Shown: in pieces, positions 1 through 5,996 of the stretch | How positions within the stretch are numbered: the first letter of the stretch is position 1 | Layout of the letters: each line of letters begins with the position of its first letter | From: Abditibacteriales bacterium | Lineage (GTDB): Bacteria; Armatimonadota; Abditibacteriia; Abditibacteriales; JANWYM01 | NCBI GenBank assembly: GCA_025055355.1 | Contig: JANWYM010000173.1 | Location: 1 to 6,687 of the forward strand | Direction: 5' to 3' | Length of the DNA stretch: 6,687 nucleotides | Program-made: the position numbers and the translations under genes | The notes under the pieces: generated by a model | The model's input: only the letters and a program-made list of their open reading frames with translations | Told to the model about the DNA's origin: nothing | Databases searched by the model: none

Positions 1-416
1 CGCCGCGCTGCGACCGCCAGACGCTGTTCAACGCGCACAAGCGCGTGTGCGACTTCTTCCACAGCAAGGGGCTGAAGGTCATCCTCCACAGTTGCGGCTG
101 CGTCAAGGAGCGCGTGCCGGATTTCATCGAGGCGGGCTTCGATTGCTTGCAGCCATTGGAGGTCAAAGCGGGTATGGACCTAATTGACCTAAAGAAGAAG
201 TATGGCGACAGAATGGCGTTTATGGGTGGCATTGACGTGCGCAAGATGGCGGACCCCGACCCGCGCGTGATTGAAGCGGAAATCCGCGACAAAATCACCT
301 TTGCCAAACAGGGCGGCGGCTACATCTACCACAGCGACCACTCCGTCCCGGATAACGTGAGTTTCTCCCAATACTGTCGGGTGATGGAGTTGGTGGCGAA
401 GTATGGGAAGTATTGA
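1..416 (+). CDS. Uroporphyrinogen decarboxylase (URO-D) family protein, C-terminal part
   Basis: The reading frame is already open at the left edge (first full codon at base 3) and ends with TGA at 414-416, so about 137 C-terminal residues are seen and the start lies outside the window. The segment GLKVILHSCGCV followed by a strand/helix alternation, then MAFMGGIDVRKM and GGGYIYHSDHSVPDNV, is typical of the second half of the URO-D TIM barrel. The His-x-Cys of LHSCG matches the first two zinc ligands used by MtaA/CmuA-type corrinoid methyltransferases of this superfamily. The usual late Cys ligand is not obvious, and HSDH stands at roughly that place. This looks like one of the many URO-D-like paralogues rather than the heme enzyme HemE, but the substrate cannot be told. 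The gene converges on the hydantoinase gene with a 171-base gap. Family call is sure; function is not. Confidence 0.88.
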   Translation, partial: PRCDRQTLFNAHKRVCDFFHSKGLKVILHSCGCVKERVPDFIEAGFDCLQPLEVKAGMDLIDLKKKYGDRMAFMGGIDVRKMADPDPRVIEAEIRDKITFAKQGGGYIYHSDHSVPDNVSFSQYCRVMELVAKYGKY

Positions 417-540
417 GGGAGTTGTTCGTGCCGATTTATCGTGGCCCCGCCGCCGAAAATCGCGGAAACAGAAGTCCCGAACCTCTTCGGGGATGTCTTG
501 CACTGGACCTCATCAATTCGACACAGAGATTCTGCGCCCT

Positions 541-575
541 CGGCGTCGAAAAAACCGAGCAGGTTGGAGACGCCG
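541..575 (-). terminator. Weak hairpin in convergent gap, possible terminator
   Basis: The arms CGGCGTC (541-547) and GACGCCG (569-575) are perfectly complementary. Inside them, read on the minus strand, AACC/GGTT forms a short 4-bp stem followed by a run of six T. This lies 13 bases past the stop codon of the leftward hydantoinase gene, where a terminator is expected. The stem next to the T run is short, so termination efficiency is doubtful. A separate small hairpin, CCCGAA/TTCGGG at 476-491, has no T tract. Nothing else recognisable lies in 417-587. Confidence 0.3.
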
Positions 576-587
576 GTTGGGGGGCAA

Positions 588-2606
588 TCAACCGTTCACC
601 AGCAGGATATTCCCCCATCGGTCCACCGTTCCCCGCCAGCGCGGTGGCACCAGCGTCGTCGCATACGGCTCGACGACCAGGGCGGGACCGATAATGGCGT
701 TGCCCGCTTTGAGTTGTTCGCGGTCGTAGATCGTCGCGACCTCAGACGTGACGCCCAGGCGGCGCCGTGTCACGATGGCAGCGCGCGCGTCGGCGGTGCC
801 GCGCTCAATTGGCTGCAGCCTTGGCGGGCGGACCCGCCCCACCGCTCGCACCCGCGCCGTCACGATTTCGACAGGTTCATCGGGCGCGCAGTGACCGTAG
901 TGCTGTTCGTGTAGGCGATGGAAGGTTTGCACCGTTGCTGCGACGTTGCCCGCAAACGGCGTGGTGATTTCGTAGGACTGCCCGACGTAGCGCAAATCCA
1001 AGGAGCGCATCAATACGATGTCATTCGGCGCAAACCCTTCTCGTCGTAACGTGCCCACTCCCTCCCGTTCCAGCGCTGCAAAGACCGAACGCACGCCCCG
1101 GGACGCACGCTCTGAGGCAGGGAGCATCACCGTCCGCGCAAAATCCTTCACCACATCGCTTGCCACGCAGCCCCACGCCGACAGCAAACCGGGATGAACA
1201 GGGATCAGCACGCGCGGAATCCGCAACGACTCCGCCAGCGCGCAGGCGTGCAATCCACCCGCCCCGCCGAACGACAGCAGGGTAAATTCGCGGGGGTCGT
1301 AGCCGCGCTCCACCGAAATCACGCGCATCGCCCGCTCCATGTTCGAGTTCACCACCCGCACAATCGCCCGCGCTGCGTCGCTGACCTCCAGGCCCCGCAT
1401 GAACGCTTGAACCCATGAACTCATAAACGCCCTTGTCCGTTCCACGTCCAGCCTCATGCGTCCACCCAGAAACCGCTCCGGGTCAATGCGACCTAAAATC
1501 AGGTTGGCATCAGTGACCGTGACCTGTTCGCCCTTGCCGTAGCAAACGGGTCCAGGGTCAGCGCCCGCGCTCTGCGGACCGACGCGCAACGCGCCGCCCG
1601 CGTCCACACAGGCGATCGAGCCGCCCCCCGCTCCAACGGTATGAATGTCCATCATTGGCACCCGCACCGGCAGCCCGCCTACGCTCCCCTCTGTCGTCAC
1701 ACGCACGTCGCCCACGCACAGACTGACGTCCGTGCTGGTGCCTCCCATGTCGAAGGTGATGAGGTTGGGACGCTCGCCGAGCGCCTGCCGCGCCACGTGC
1801 AGCGCGCCCAACACGCCCGCTGCTGGACCCGACAGCAGCGTGTGCACCGCCCGCGCCCCCGCCGCCTGCGCCGAGATGCTTCCCCCGTTCGACTGCATAA
1901 TGCGCACGTGCGCCGCGCCCTCCTGTTGCGCGGCACTTGCCAACTGCGACAGATAGCGGCTCATCACCGGCGAAACGTAGGCGTTCACCACCGTCGTGCT
2001 TGTCCGCTCATATTCGCGGAACTCCGGCAGCACCTCGCACGAGGCCGACACAAAGAAACCGCGTTTTCGGGCTAACGCCGCGATGCGCTGCTCGTGCTGG
2101 GGATGAAGGAACGAGAACAGCAAACACACCGCCACGGACTCCACGCCGCGCCGCTCCAATCGGTCCAGCACGCGCTCAACCTCCGATGCACGCAACGGCG
2201 TCAGCACGTTGCCCTGCGCGTCCACTCGCTCCGTCACCTCCAGCCGCAAGGGGCGCGACACCAGCGGCGCGGGTCGCTCCACGTTCAAGTTGTAAATCTC
2301 CGCCCGCGTCTGCCGCCCGATTTCCAGCACGTCGCGGAAACCCCGCGTCGTCACGAGCGCGGTCTTCGCGCCCTTGCGCTCCAGCAGGGCGTTAGTGGCA
2401 ACAGTCGAGCCGTGAATGAGGTCGTAACGGACCTGGCCAAGTGCTGCTCCTGTCAGCAATTCCCGCAATCCCCGCAGGACGCCTGCGGAGAAATCGGGGG
2501 GCGTCGAGGGGACCTTGTGCGTCAGAAGACGCGGCTGACCGTCGCTGGACTCCGCGTAGAGGATCAAATCCGTAAACGTTCCGCCGGTGTCAATCCCGAT
2601 GCGCAT
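588..2606 (-). CDS. Hydantoinase/oxoprolinase family protein, A-type subunit
   Basis: This encodes 672 residues, the normal length for N-methylhydantoinase A/HyuA proteins. These use ATP to open hydantoin-like or 5-oxoproline-like rings, or belong to the related acetone/acetophenone carboxylase subunits. The ASKHA-fold ATPase motifs are visible in order: GIDTGGTFTDL at residues 3-13, IHGSTVATNALLERKGAK near 65, DMGGTSTDV near 285, GAGGGSIA near 323, and SVERGYDPREFTLLSFGGAGG near 427. The C-terminal domain ends with the usual VVEPYATTLVPP element. I chose ATG at 2604-2606 because the family motif begins at once after it; the in-frame TTG at 2633 would add nine unrelated residues and would place the -10 box inside the gene. 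No Shine-Dalgarno is present. The B subunit (HyuB), often adjacent, is absent on both sides. The substrate cannot be assigned from sequence. Confidence 0.93.
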   Translation of the reverse strand: MRIGIDTGGTFTDLILYAESSDGQPRLLTHKVPSTPPDFSAGVLRGLRELLTGAALGQVRYDLIHGSTVATNALLERKGAKTALVTTRGFRDVLEIGRQTRAEIYNLNVERPAPLVSRPLRLEVTERVDAQGNVLTPLRASEVERVLDRLERRGVESVAVCLLFSFLHPQHEQRIAALARKRGFFVSASCEVLPEFREYERTSTTVVNAYVSPVMSRYLSQLASAAQQEGAAHVRIMQSNGGSISAQAAGARAVHTLLSGPAAGVLGALHVARQALGERPNLITFDMGGTSTDVSLCVGDVRVTTEGSVGGLPVRVPMMDIHTVGAGGGSIACVDAGGALRVGPQSAGADPGPVCYGKGEQVTVTDANLILGRIDPERFLGGRMRLDVERTRAFMSSWVQAFMRGLEVSDAARAIVRVVNSNMERAMRVISVERGYDPREFTLLSFGGAGGLHACALAESLRIPRVLIPVHPGLLSAWGCVASDVVKDFARTVMLPASERASRGVRSVFAALEREGVGTLRREGFAPNDIVLMRSLDLRYVGQSYEITTPFAGNVAATVQTFHRLHEQHYGHCAPDEPVEIVTARVRAVGRVRPPRLQPIERGTADARAAIVTRRRLGVTSEVATIYDREQLKAGNAIIGPALVVEPYATTLVPPRWRGTVDRWGNILLVNG

Positions 2607-2616
2607 GGTGGGTGGA

Positions 2617-2625
2617 ATTATAGCA
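2617..2625 (-). promoter_or_regulatory. Extended -10 promoter of the hydantoinase gene
   Basis: On the minus strand the bases read TGC-TATAAT, a perfect -10 hexamer (2617-2622) with the TGn extension. No good -35 box is seen at the proper distance, which is common for extended -10 promoters. The expected transcription start, about 7 bases downstream, falls near 2610, only about 4 bases before the ATG at 2606. The mRNA would therefore be leaderless or nearly so, which agrees with the absence of a ribosome binding site. Confidence 0.65.
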
Positions 2626-2653
2626 CAAGGCAACTCAGGAGGCGAGTGGATGC

Positions 2654-2671
2654 GGGGTGACGTCTCACCCC
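2654..2671. promoter_or_regulatory. 18-bp palindrome between divergent promoters, operator-like
   Basis: GGGGTGA and TCACCCC form perfect 7-bp arms around a 4-base centre (CGTC). The element sits in the divergent region between the leftward -10 box (2617-2622) and the rightward -35 box (2710-2715), about 30 bases upstream of the former. That is a reasonable place for a regulator binding site, but the regulator is unknown. A small RNA hairpin or chance in GC-rich DNA are alternatives. Confidence 0.35.
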
Positions 2672-2709
2672 TGCCCGTGCAGAAGCGACGCAGTTGCTGC
2701 GGCTCTTGC

Positions 2710-2739
2710 TTGCAGGGGGCAGACAGCTTATGGTATCAT
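2710..2739 (+). promoter_or_regulatory. Sigma-70-type promoter of the DUF2227 gene
   Basis: TTGCAG (2710-2715) and TATCAT (2734-2739) are separated by 18 bases, and TGG before the second hexamer gives an extended -10. Transcription should start near 2746, leaving a leader of about 14 bases that holds GAGG (2747-2750), nine bases before the ATG at 2760. Confidence 0.6.
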
Positions 2740-2759
2740 GTCCACCGAGGCGAACGGAC

Positions 2760-3287
2760 ATGCCATCCGCGAAAACGCACGATCGCGTCACCCTACTGCT
2801 CGCGCCGCCGGCGTTTGCCGCCACCTGGGCGGTAACCCAGAGTCCTGTCATTGCGACAGCAGTGACGGCGGGGTGGCTGTTCGGCGGCTTGATGTTTGGT
2901 CCCGACCTCGACACGCAGAGCAAGGCGTATCAGCGGTGGGGACCGCTGCGCGTCCTCTGGTATCCCTACAAAGTCATCTTCAGACACCGCTCGCGTCTCT
3001 CCCACGGCTTGCTGTTGGGCACGGCGGTGCGGGTGCTTTATTTCACCGCCGCCCTGACGTTGTTCATTGCCGCCGTCCTGTATGGGCATAACGTCTGGCT
3101 GCTCCACCAATCCACCACCCTCCGCGAATCCCTCCGCGAGGCGACGCTGCACGTCTGGGAGTGGCTCAGGGCGGTCGACCGCACTCTCCTCATCGCGTTT
3201 CTCCTCGGGAGTTGGGGGGGAGCAGCAAGTCACACCCTTACGGATTGGGCGGTGACGGTGTGGCGGGAGACGATCAAGATGCTATAA
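2760..3287 (+). CDS. DUF2227 family membrane protein, putative metal-binding
   Basis: This encodes 175 residues, the usual size of DUF2227 proteins, which are described as predicted metal-binding. Their biological role is unknown. The family landmarks are present: THDR at residues 6-9, FGGLMFGPDLD at 41-51, YQRWGPLR at 58-65, RHRSRLSHG at 75-83 and SHTLTDW at 157-163. The conserved His and Asp residues are good metal-ligand candidates. Hydrophobic stretches at about 14-47, 84-108 and 142-156 suggest a polytopic inner-membrane protein. The start at 2760 follows the mapped promoter and a GAGG ribosome binding site, and the N-terminus MPSAKTHDR is how the family begins. Longer in-frame starts at 2694 and 2730 lie upstream of or inside the promoter and are rejected. 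A G7 run at 3214-3220 does not break the frame, since the SHTLTDW motif follows it. Confidence 0.85.
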   Translation: MPSAKTHDRVTLLLAPPAFAATWAVTQSPVIATAVTAGWLFGGLMFGPDLDTQSKAYQRWGPLRVLWYPYKVIFRHRSRLSHGLLLGTAVRVLYFTAALTLFIAAVLYGHNVWLLHQSTTLRESLREATLHVWEWLRAVDRTLLIAFLLGSWGGAASHTLTDWAVTVWRETIKML

Positions 3288-3364
3288 CGCCTTGCGTGTT
3301 GCGGCGTGCGTTGATGGCGGATGAACCGGGGCAACGTCGCCCGTCGCGCCGTGATGGCGCCCCT

Positions 3365-4486
3365 CTACGTCTCGATCATCTCCACATTCGCCCGCGGCAC
3401 GATCACCTTACGTCCGTCCAGCAGTTCGGCTTCCAGCACGCGCACCTCTGCGCCGGATTCAATCCGCTGGGGTTCGGGAGGGAGCGCAGCGACCCTGCCG
3501 AGCAAGCCAAAGTAGGGTTCGCGGATGAGGCGAATGGGCGTGCCGATTTCGAGGATTTGCTCTTGGGGCTTGCGGGCGTCATCGGAGGGGCGGGCGGCGC
3601 GGGGGACGATGACTTCGGGGCGGATGACGCCCGCGCGGATTTGCGTCGCGCCGCTGATGGAGGCGGTTGCGCCCTCGAGAGCGGACAGCAGTTCAAACGT
3701 TCGCTGCGCCATGGGGATTTCGCCGAAGCCTTCGGTGACGATGAGCGTGAGTCCGATGTTCTCGCTGCCGGTAATCGCCACGCCGATGTCGTAGCCCAGC
3801 AGGGCGCGTAAATCCGCATCCAAAATGCCCCCCCCGACTACGCCGACCGCCCCGACCTGCTGCGCGGCTCTCAGCACGTCGCCGGTGATGAGCGCGCCCA
3901 CGACAAGCACCTTGTCTTTGTGTTCAGGGGTAATGCGAGAAGCCTCCACGACCTCTTGGGGGGAGGTCGCAACCGTTGCCAGCGCGCCTTGCCGTTCGCC
4001 GCCCACGCCGAAGATCCCCTGCACCAACGCCCCCTGCGTTTCGACGACCGCCCCCTCTTCGGGCATGACCTCGACGACCGTCCCCTTGATGTAAGCCGTC
4101 AGGTTCACGGGGCGCGGGGGATGACGAATGATGACGTTGCCGGTGACTTCGGAGATGGACTCAATCGTTCCGTCCACGTCGCTTATGATGCTGTTCTTGA
4201 ACAAGCCGAAAAACGACTTGGTCTCCGCCAGCAGGTCCCCCTGCTTGACCGCGTCGCCTTCGCCCTTGCGCAGGACGCCCTTCATCTCGTGCGGCTCAAC
4301 ACCCAAGCGTTCCGCAAGGCGAATCGTGGTCACCGGCCCGGGCAACAGGGCGCGCGCCACCAGCGTTTGAGGCTCGACCTCTTGACCCACTTGGACAAAA
4401 ACCTCTCCCTTAATCGGCAGGCGGCGCACCTTGCGGATCGTCGTGTTAGATGTTACAGTTAATCCCGGTGTGTAAGCAGTTCCCAT
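3365..4486 (-). CDS. Uncharacterised protein with barrel-sandwich and KOW-like segments
   Basis: This encodes 373 residues with no function I can name. Residues about 18-60 and 70-155 look like biotinyl/lipoyl-type barrel-sandwich strands: KGEVFVQVGQEVEPQTLVAR, then GDLLAETK, ISDVDGTIESISEVTGNV, and KGTVVEVMPEEGAVV. There is no clear DK or MKM modification site; K90 in AETK is the nearest candidate. Residues 190-255 form a glycine-rich alpha/beta stretch (VLVVGALITGDVLRAA, VGVVGGGILDADLRALLG). The end, about 314-372, resembles a KOW/SH3-like beta domain (IGTPIRLIREPYFGLLGRV and DGRKVIVPRANVEMIE). There is no signal peptide or membrane helix. The start is fixed by AAAGGAGA six bases upstream and a good promoter. 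The gene is divergent from the LipM gene and convergent with the DUF2227 gene. A role as an assembly, scaffold or carrier-like protein is only a guess. Confidence 0.85.
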   Translation of the reverse strand: MGTAYTPGLTVTSNTTIRKVRRLPIKGEVFVQVGQEVEPQTLVARALLPGPVTTIRLAERLGVEPHEMKGVLRKGEGDAVKQGDLLAETKSFFGLFKNSIISDVDGTIESISEVTGNVIIRHPPRPVNLTAYIKGTVVEVMPEEGAVVETQGALVQGIFGVGGERQGALATVATSPQEVVEASRITPEHKDKVLVVGALITGDVLRAAQQVGAVGVVGGGILDADLRALLGYDIGVAITGSENIGLTLIVTEGFGEIPMAQRTFELLSALEGATASISGATQIRAGVIRPEVIVPRAARPSDDARKPQEQILEIGTPIRLIREPYFGLLGRVAALPPEPQRIESGAEVRVLEAELLDGRKVIVPRANVEMIET

Positions 4487-4492
4487 GCCCTG

Positions 4493-4500
4493 TCTCCTTT
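4493..4500 (-). promoter_or_regulatory. Ribosome binding site of the barrel-sandwich protein gene
   Basis: Read on the minus strand this is AAAGGAGA, a strong Shine-Dalgarno sequence six bases before the ATG at 4484-4486. It settles the start codon. Confidence 0.85.
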
Positions 4501-4510
4501 CCGCTGCCTC

Positions 4511-4539
4511 ATTCTATCGCAAAGGAGGCGGTTCGTCAA
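4511..4539 (-). promoter_or_regulatory. Sigma-70 promoter of the barrel-sandwich protein gene
   Basis: On the minus strand TTGACG (4534-4539) and TAGAAT (4511-4516) are exactly 17 bases apart, close to consensus. Transcription is expected near 4504, giving an 18-base leader that contains the ribosome binding site. Confidence 0.75.
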
Positions 4540-4573
4540 TTGGGCGGGGCGAGGGCAGGGGAGAGGGAAGGAC

Positions 4574-4603
4574 GTGTCAGCACCGCGTAACTTTTGCCAT
4601 AAA
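4574..4603 (+). promoter_or_regulatory. Weak candidate promoter for the lipM-like gene
   Basis: GTGTCA (4574-4579) and CATAAA (4598-4603), 18 bases apart, are the best pair I find upstream of the rightward gene. Both hexamers are poor matches. If it is real, the heptamer repeats would lie in the 5' untranslated leader. Confidence 0.25.
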
Positions 4604-4604
4604 A

Positions 4605-4644
4605 CGTGATGCATGCATTCACTCCTCACGCGTCATGCATCACG
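4605..4644. repeat. 11-bp inverted repeat upstream of the lipM-like gene
   Basis: CGTGATGCATG (4605-4615) and CATGCATCACG (4634-4644) are perfect inverted copies with an 18-base spacer. The right arm lies within the heptamer array, and the left arm is a reverse-oriented copy of the same kind of sequence. In RNA this would make an 11-bp stem close to the start codon. Confidence 0.7.
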
Positions 4645-4667
4645 CTTTACGTGTCACGCTTCACGTA
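4619..4667 (+). repeat. Seven tandem heptamers, consensus TCACGCT
   Basis: From 4619 the bases fall into seven consecutive 7-mers: TCACTCC, TCACGCG, TCATGCA, TCACGCT, TTACGTG, TCACGCT, TCACGTA. Five of the seven begin TCAC and all keep T-x-A in positions 1 and 3. The last unit supplies the first base of the start codon at 4667. The pattern resembles the short tandemly repeated heptanucleotides (STRR) known from filamentous cyanobacteria, without a claim of relatedness. Confidence 0.7.
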
Positions 4668-5485
4668 TGAGATGGCGTTTTCTTGACACCGGCTTGCACA
4701 ACGGCGCGTGGAATATGGCGGTGGACGAAGCCATGTTGTTGGCGCACGCGCAGGGGCTGACGCCGCCGACGCTGCGGTTTTTCCGCTGGCAGCCGCCGTG
4801 TGTGTCGCTGGGTTACTTTCAGTCGGCGGACGAGGTGGACTGGGAGGAGTGCGCGCGGCGTGGCTACGACGTGGTGCGCCGTCCCACCGGCGGACGGGCG
4901 ATTTTGCACGATCAGGAGCTTACTTATTCCGTGGTTATTGCCGATAAAGAGATCGCTGGCGGCAGCAGCGTTCTCGCTTCTTACGCCGCGCTGTCACAGG
5001 GGCTGATTTTAGGATTGAGGGCGTTGGGGATTGAAGCCTACATGGAAGGCAGGAAGCCGCAGGGGCGCCGTGAAGCCGTTGCGCCCGGACCCTTTTCGCC
5101 AGCCAACTGCTTCGCCGCTGCGGCGCGCTGCGACTTGTTAGCGGGTGGGAAGAAAATCGTGGGCAGCGCGCAGGTGCGGCGCGAAGGCGTCATTTTGCAG
5201 CACGGCGCGGTGCCGTTGCGATTGAACGTAGAGGCGTGGCAGGCGGTGCTGCCGGGGACGACGGACCTGGCCCTGTTGGCGACGGACGTGAACGCGGCAG
5301 CACCGCAAACTGTCTCCTACGACGATTTAGCCCGCGCGCTGCGGCACGGCTTTGAGGCGGCTTTCGGCGTAGCGTTGCAACCCGCTGAATTAACCGATTG
5401 GGAGAACGCTAAGGCGCAGGACCTTGTCGCAACCAAATACACTGCGTCCACATGGACACGGCGCGAGGTCTCAAAAAAAGTTTGA
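4667..5485 (+). CDS. lipM: LipM-like octanoyltransferase / lipoate-protein ligase family protein
   Basis: This 272-residue protein belongs to the biotin/lipoate A/B ligase family (LplA/LipB/LipM). LipM moves octanoate from acyl carrier protein to the lipoyl domain of GcvH in the cytoplasm, as the first step of lipoate synthesis. The lipoyl-binding motif VVRRPTGGRAILHDQELTYS is at residues 69-88. SPANCF at 144-149 puts Cys148 where Bacillus LipM has its catalytic Cys150. GGKKIVGSAQVRREGVILQHG at 160-180 matches the LipM pattern, and the C-terminus KYTASTWTRRE is typical. The size and the Cys favour LipM over an ATP-using LplA, but a ligase cannot be excluded. ATG at 4667 is chosen because MRWRFLDTGLHNGAWNMAVDEAML is the family N-terminus; an in-frame upstream start would translate the heptamer repeats. 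No Shine-Dalgarno is visible. The TGA stop is inside the -35 box of the next promoter. Confidence 0.85.
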   Translation: MRWRFLDTGLHNGAWNMAVDEAMLLAHAQGLTPPTLRFFRWQPPCVSLGYFQSADEVDWEECARRGYDVVRRPTGGRAILHDQELTYSVVIADKEIAGGSSVLASYAALSQGLILGLRALGIEAYMEGRKPQGRREAVAPGPFSPANCFAAAARCDLLAGGKKIVGSAQVRREGVILQHGAVPLRLNVEAWQAVLPGTTDLALLATDVNAAAPQTVSYDDLARALRHGFEAAFGVALQPAELTDWENAKAQDLVATKYTASTWTRREVSKKV

Positions 5486-5510
5486 CACACTCTCCAAAGT
5501 AGGGTATACT
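5482..5510 (+). promoter_or_regulatory. Near-consensus sigma-70 promoter of the response regulator operon
   Basis: TTGACA (5482-5487, perfect) and TATACT (5505-5510) are exactly 17 bases apart. An A7 tract at 5473-5479 just upstream could act as an UP element. The -35 box contains the TGA stop (5483-5485) of the preceding lipM-like gene. Expected start of transcription is near 5517, giving a leader of about 50 bases. Confidence 0.85.
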
Positions 5511-5528
5511 AAAAGCGCAAAGCAAGGA

Positions 5529-5547
5529 GACGTCCACGCAGGACGTC
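5529..5547 (+). promoter_or_regulatory. Leader hairpin before the response regulator gene
   Basis: GACGTCC (5529-5535) and GGACGTC (5541-5547) form a perfect 7-bp stem with a 5-base loop in the 5' leader. The hairpin lies between an upstream AAGGAG (5524-5529) and the proximal GAGGGGGA (5553-5560) that probably serves as ribosome binding site for ATG 5567. It could stabilise the mRNA or influence initiation. At the DNA level it could also be an operator, as GACGTC occurs twice. Confidence 0.5.
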
Positions 5548-5566
5548 GACATGAGGGGGAGAGACG

Positions 5567-5989
5567 ATGCCCGACAAAAAGAAAATTCTCGCCGTAGATG
5601 ATGAGCGACACATTGTGCGTCTGGTGCAGGTCAACCTCGAAAGAGCCGGCTACGAGGTGATCACAGCCTTCGACGGCGTCGAGGCATTAAAGAAAGTGCA
5701 CGAGGAGAAGCCGGACCTCATCGTGTTGGATGTCATGATGCCCCAGATGGACGGCTTTGAGACGCTCAAGAACCTCAAAGCCAACCCTGCCACGCGCGAT
5801 ATTCCGGTCATCATGCTGACGGCGAAGGCACAGGATGCCGACGTGTTTCGCGGCTGGCAGTCTGGTGTGGATTGCTATCTGACCAAGCCCTTCAACCCGT
5901 TGGAGTTGTTGACCTTTGTCAAGCGCATCTTCCAGAGCCTTGAGGAGATGGACGAGCAAGACAATGTCTATGACCTAACCCCCCGATAA
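5567..5989 (+). CDS. Receiver-only response regulator (CheY-like)
   Basis: The 140 residues form a single phosphoacceptor receiver domain with no output domain. All key positions are present: Asp11 and Asp12 (metal), Asp55 (phosphorylation site, in LIVLDVMMPQMDGFE), Thr85 (IMLTAK), Tyr104 and Lys107 (CYLTKPF). A tail of about 16 residues after the last helix is acidic (EEMDEQD). Such stand-alone receivers act through protein contacts, for example with flagellar motors, kinases, phosphorelays or secretion and motility machinery. The partner histidine kinase is not in the window. The start has a purine-rich ribosome binding site (5553-5560) and its own strong promoter. The gene ends seven bases before a small membrane protein gene, so the two are very likely cotranscribed. 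CheY itself cannot be claimed. Confidence 0.93.
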   Translation: MPDKKKILAVDDERHIVRLVQVNLERAGYEVITAFDGVEALKKVHEEKPDLIVLDVMMPQMDGFETLKNLKANPATRDIPVIMLTAKAQDADVFRGWQSGVDCYLTKPFNPLELLTFVKRIFQSLEEMDEQDNVYDLTPR

Positions 5990-5996
5990 CGGATGG

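Noticed and set aside
2607..2633. Upstream TTG start for the hydantoinase-type gene
   Set aside because: The extra nine residues do not look like the family N-terminus and the TATAAT box would lie inside the coding region.
2094..2660. Rightward open frame of 188 codons
   Set aside because: It is antisense to the well-supported hydantoinase-type gene and has no promoter or ribosome binding site of its own; its composition is that of a shadow frame.
3288..3364. Possible bidirectional terminator between convergent genes, GCGCC/GGCGC at 3346-3360
   Set aside because: The stem is only 5 bp with no T tract on either strand; not distinguishable from GC-rich background.
3161..3811. Long rightward open frame of 216 codons
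   Set aside because: It overlaps the end of the DUF2227 gene and lies antisense to the barrel-sandwich gene; its protein is low in recognisable pattern and is explained as a GC-rich shadow frame.
4619..4661. CRISPR-like array
   Set aside because: The units are contiguous degenerate heptamers without spacers, so this is a tandem repeat and not a CRISPR.
4613..4666. Upstream ATG adding 18 residues to the lipM-like protein
   Set aside because: The added residues are a translation of the heptamer repeats and precede the conserved family start; no ribosome binding site supports it.
5551..5601. Short 16-codon frame overlapping the response regulator start
   Set aside because: Its ATG overlaps the probable ribosome binding site of the response regulator, and nothing beyond an AAGGAG further upstream supports translation; likely chance.
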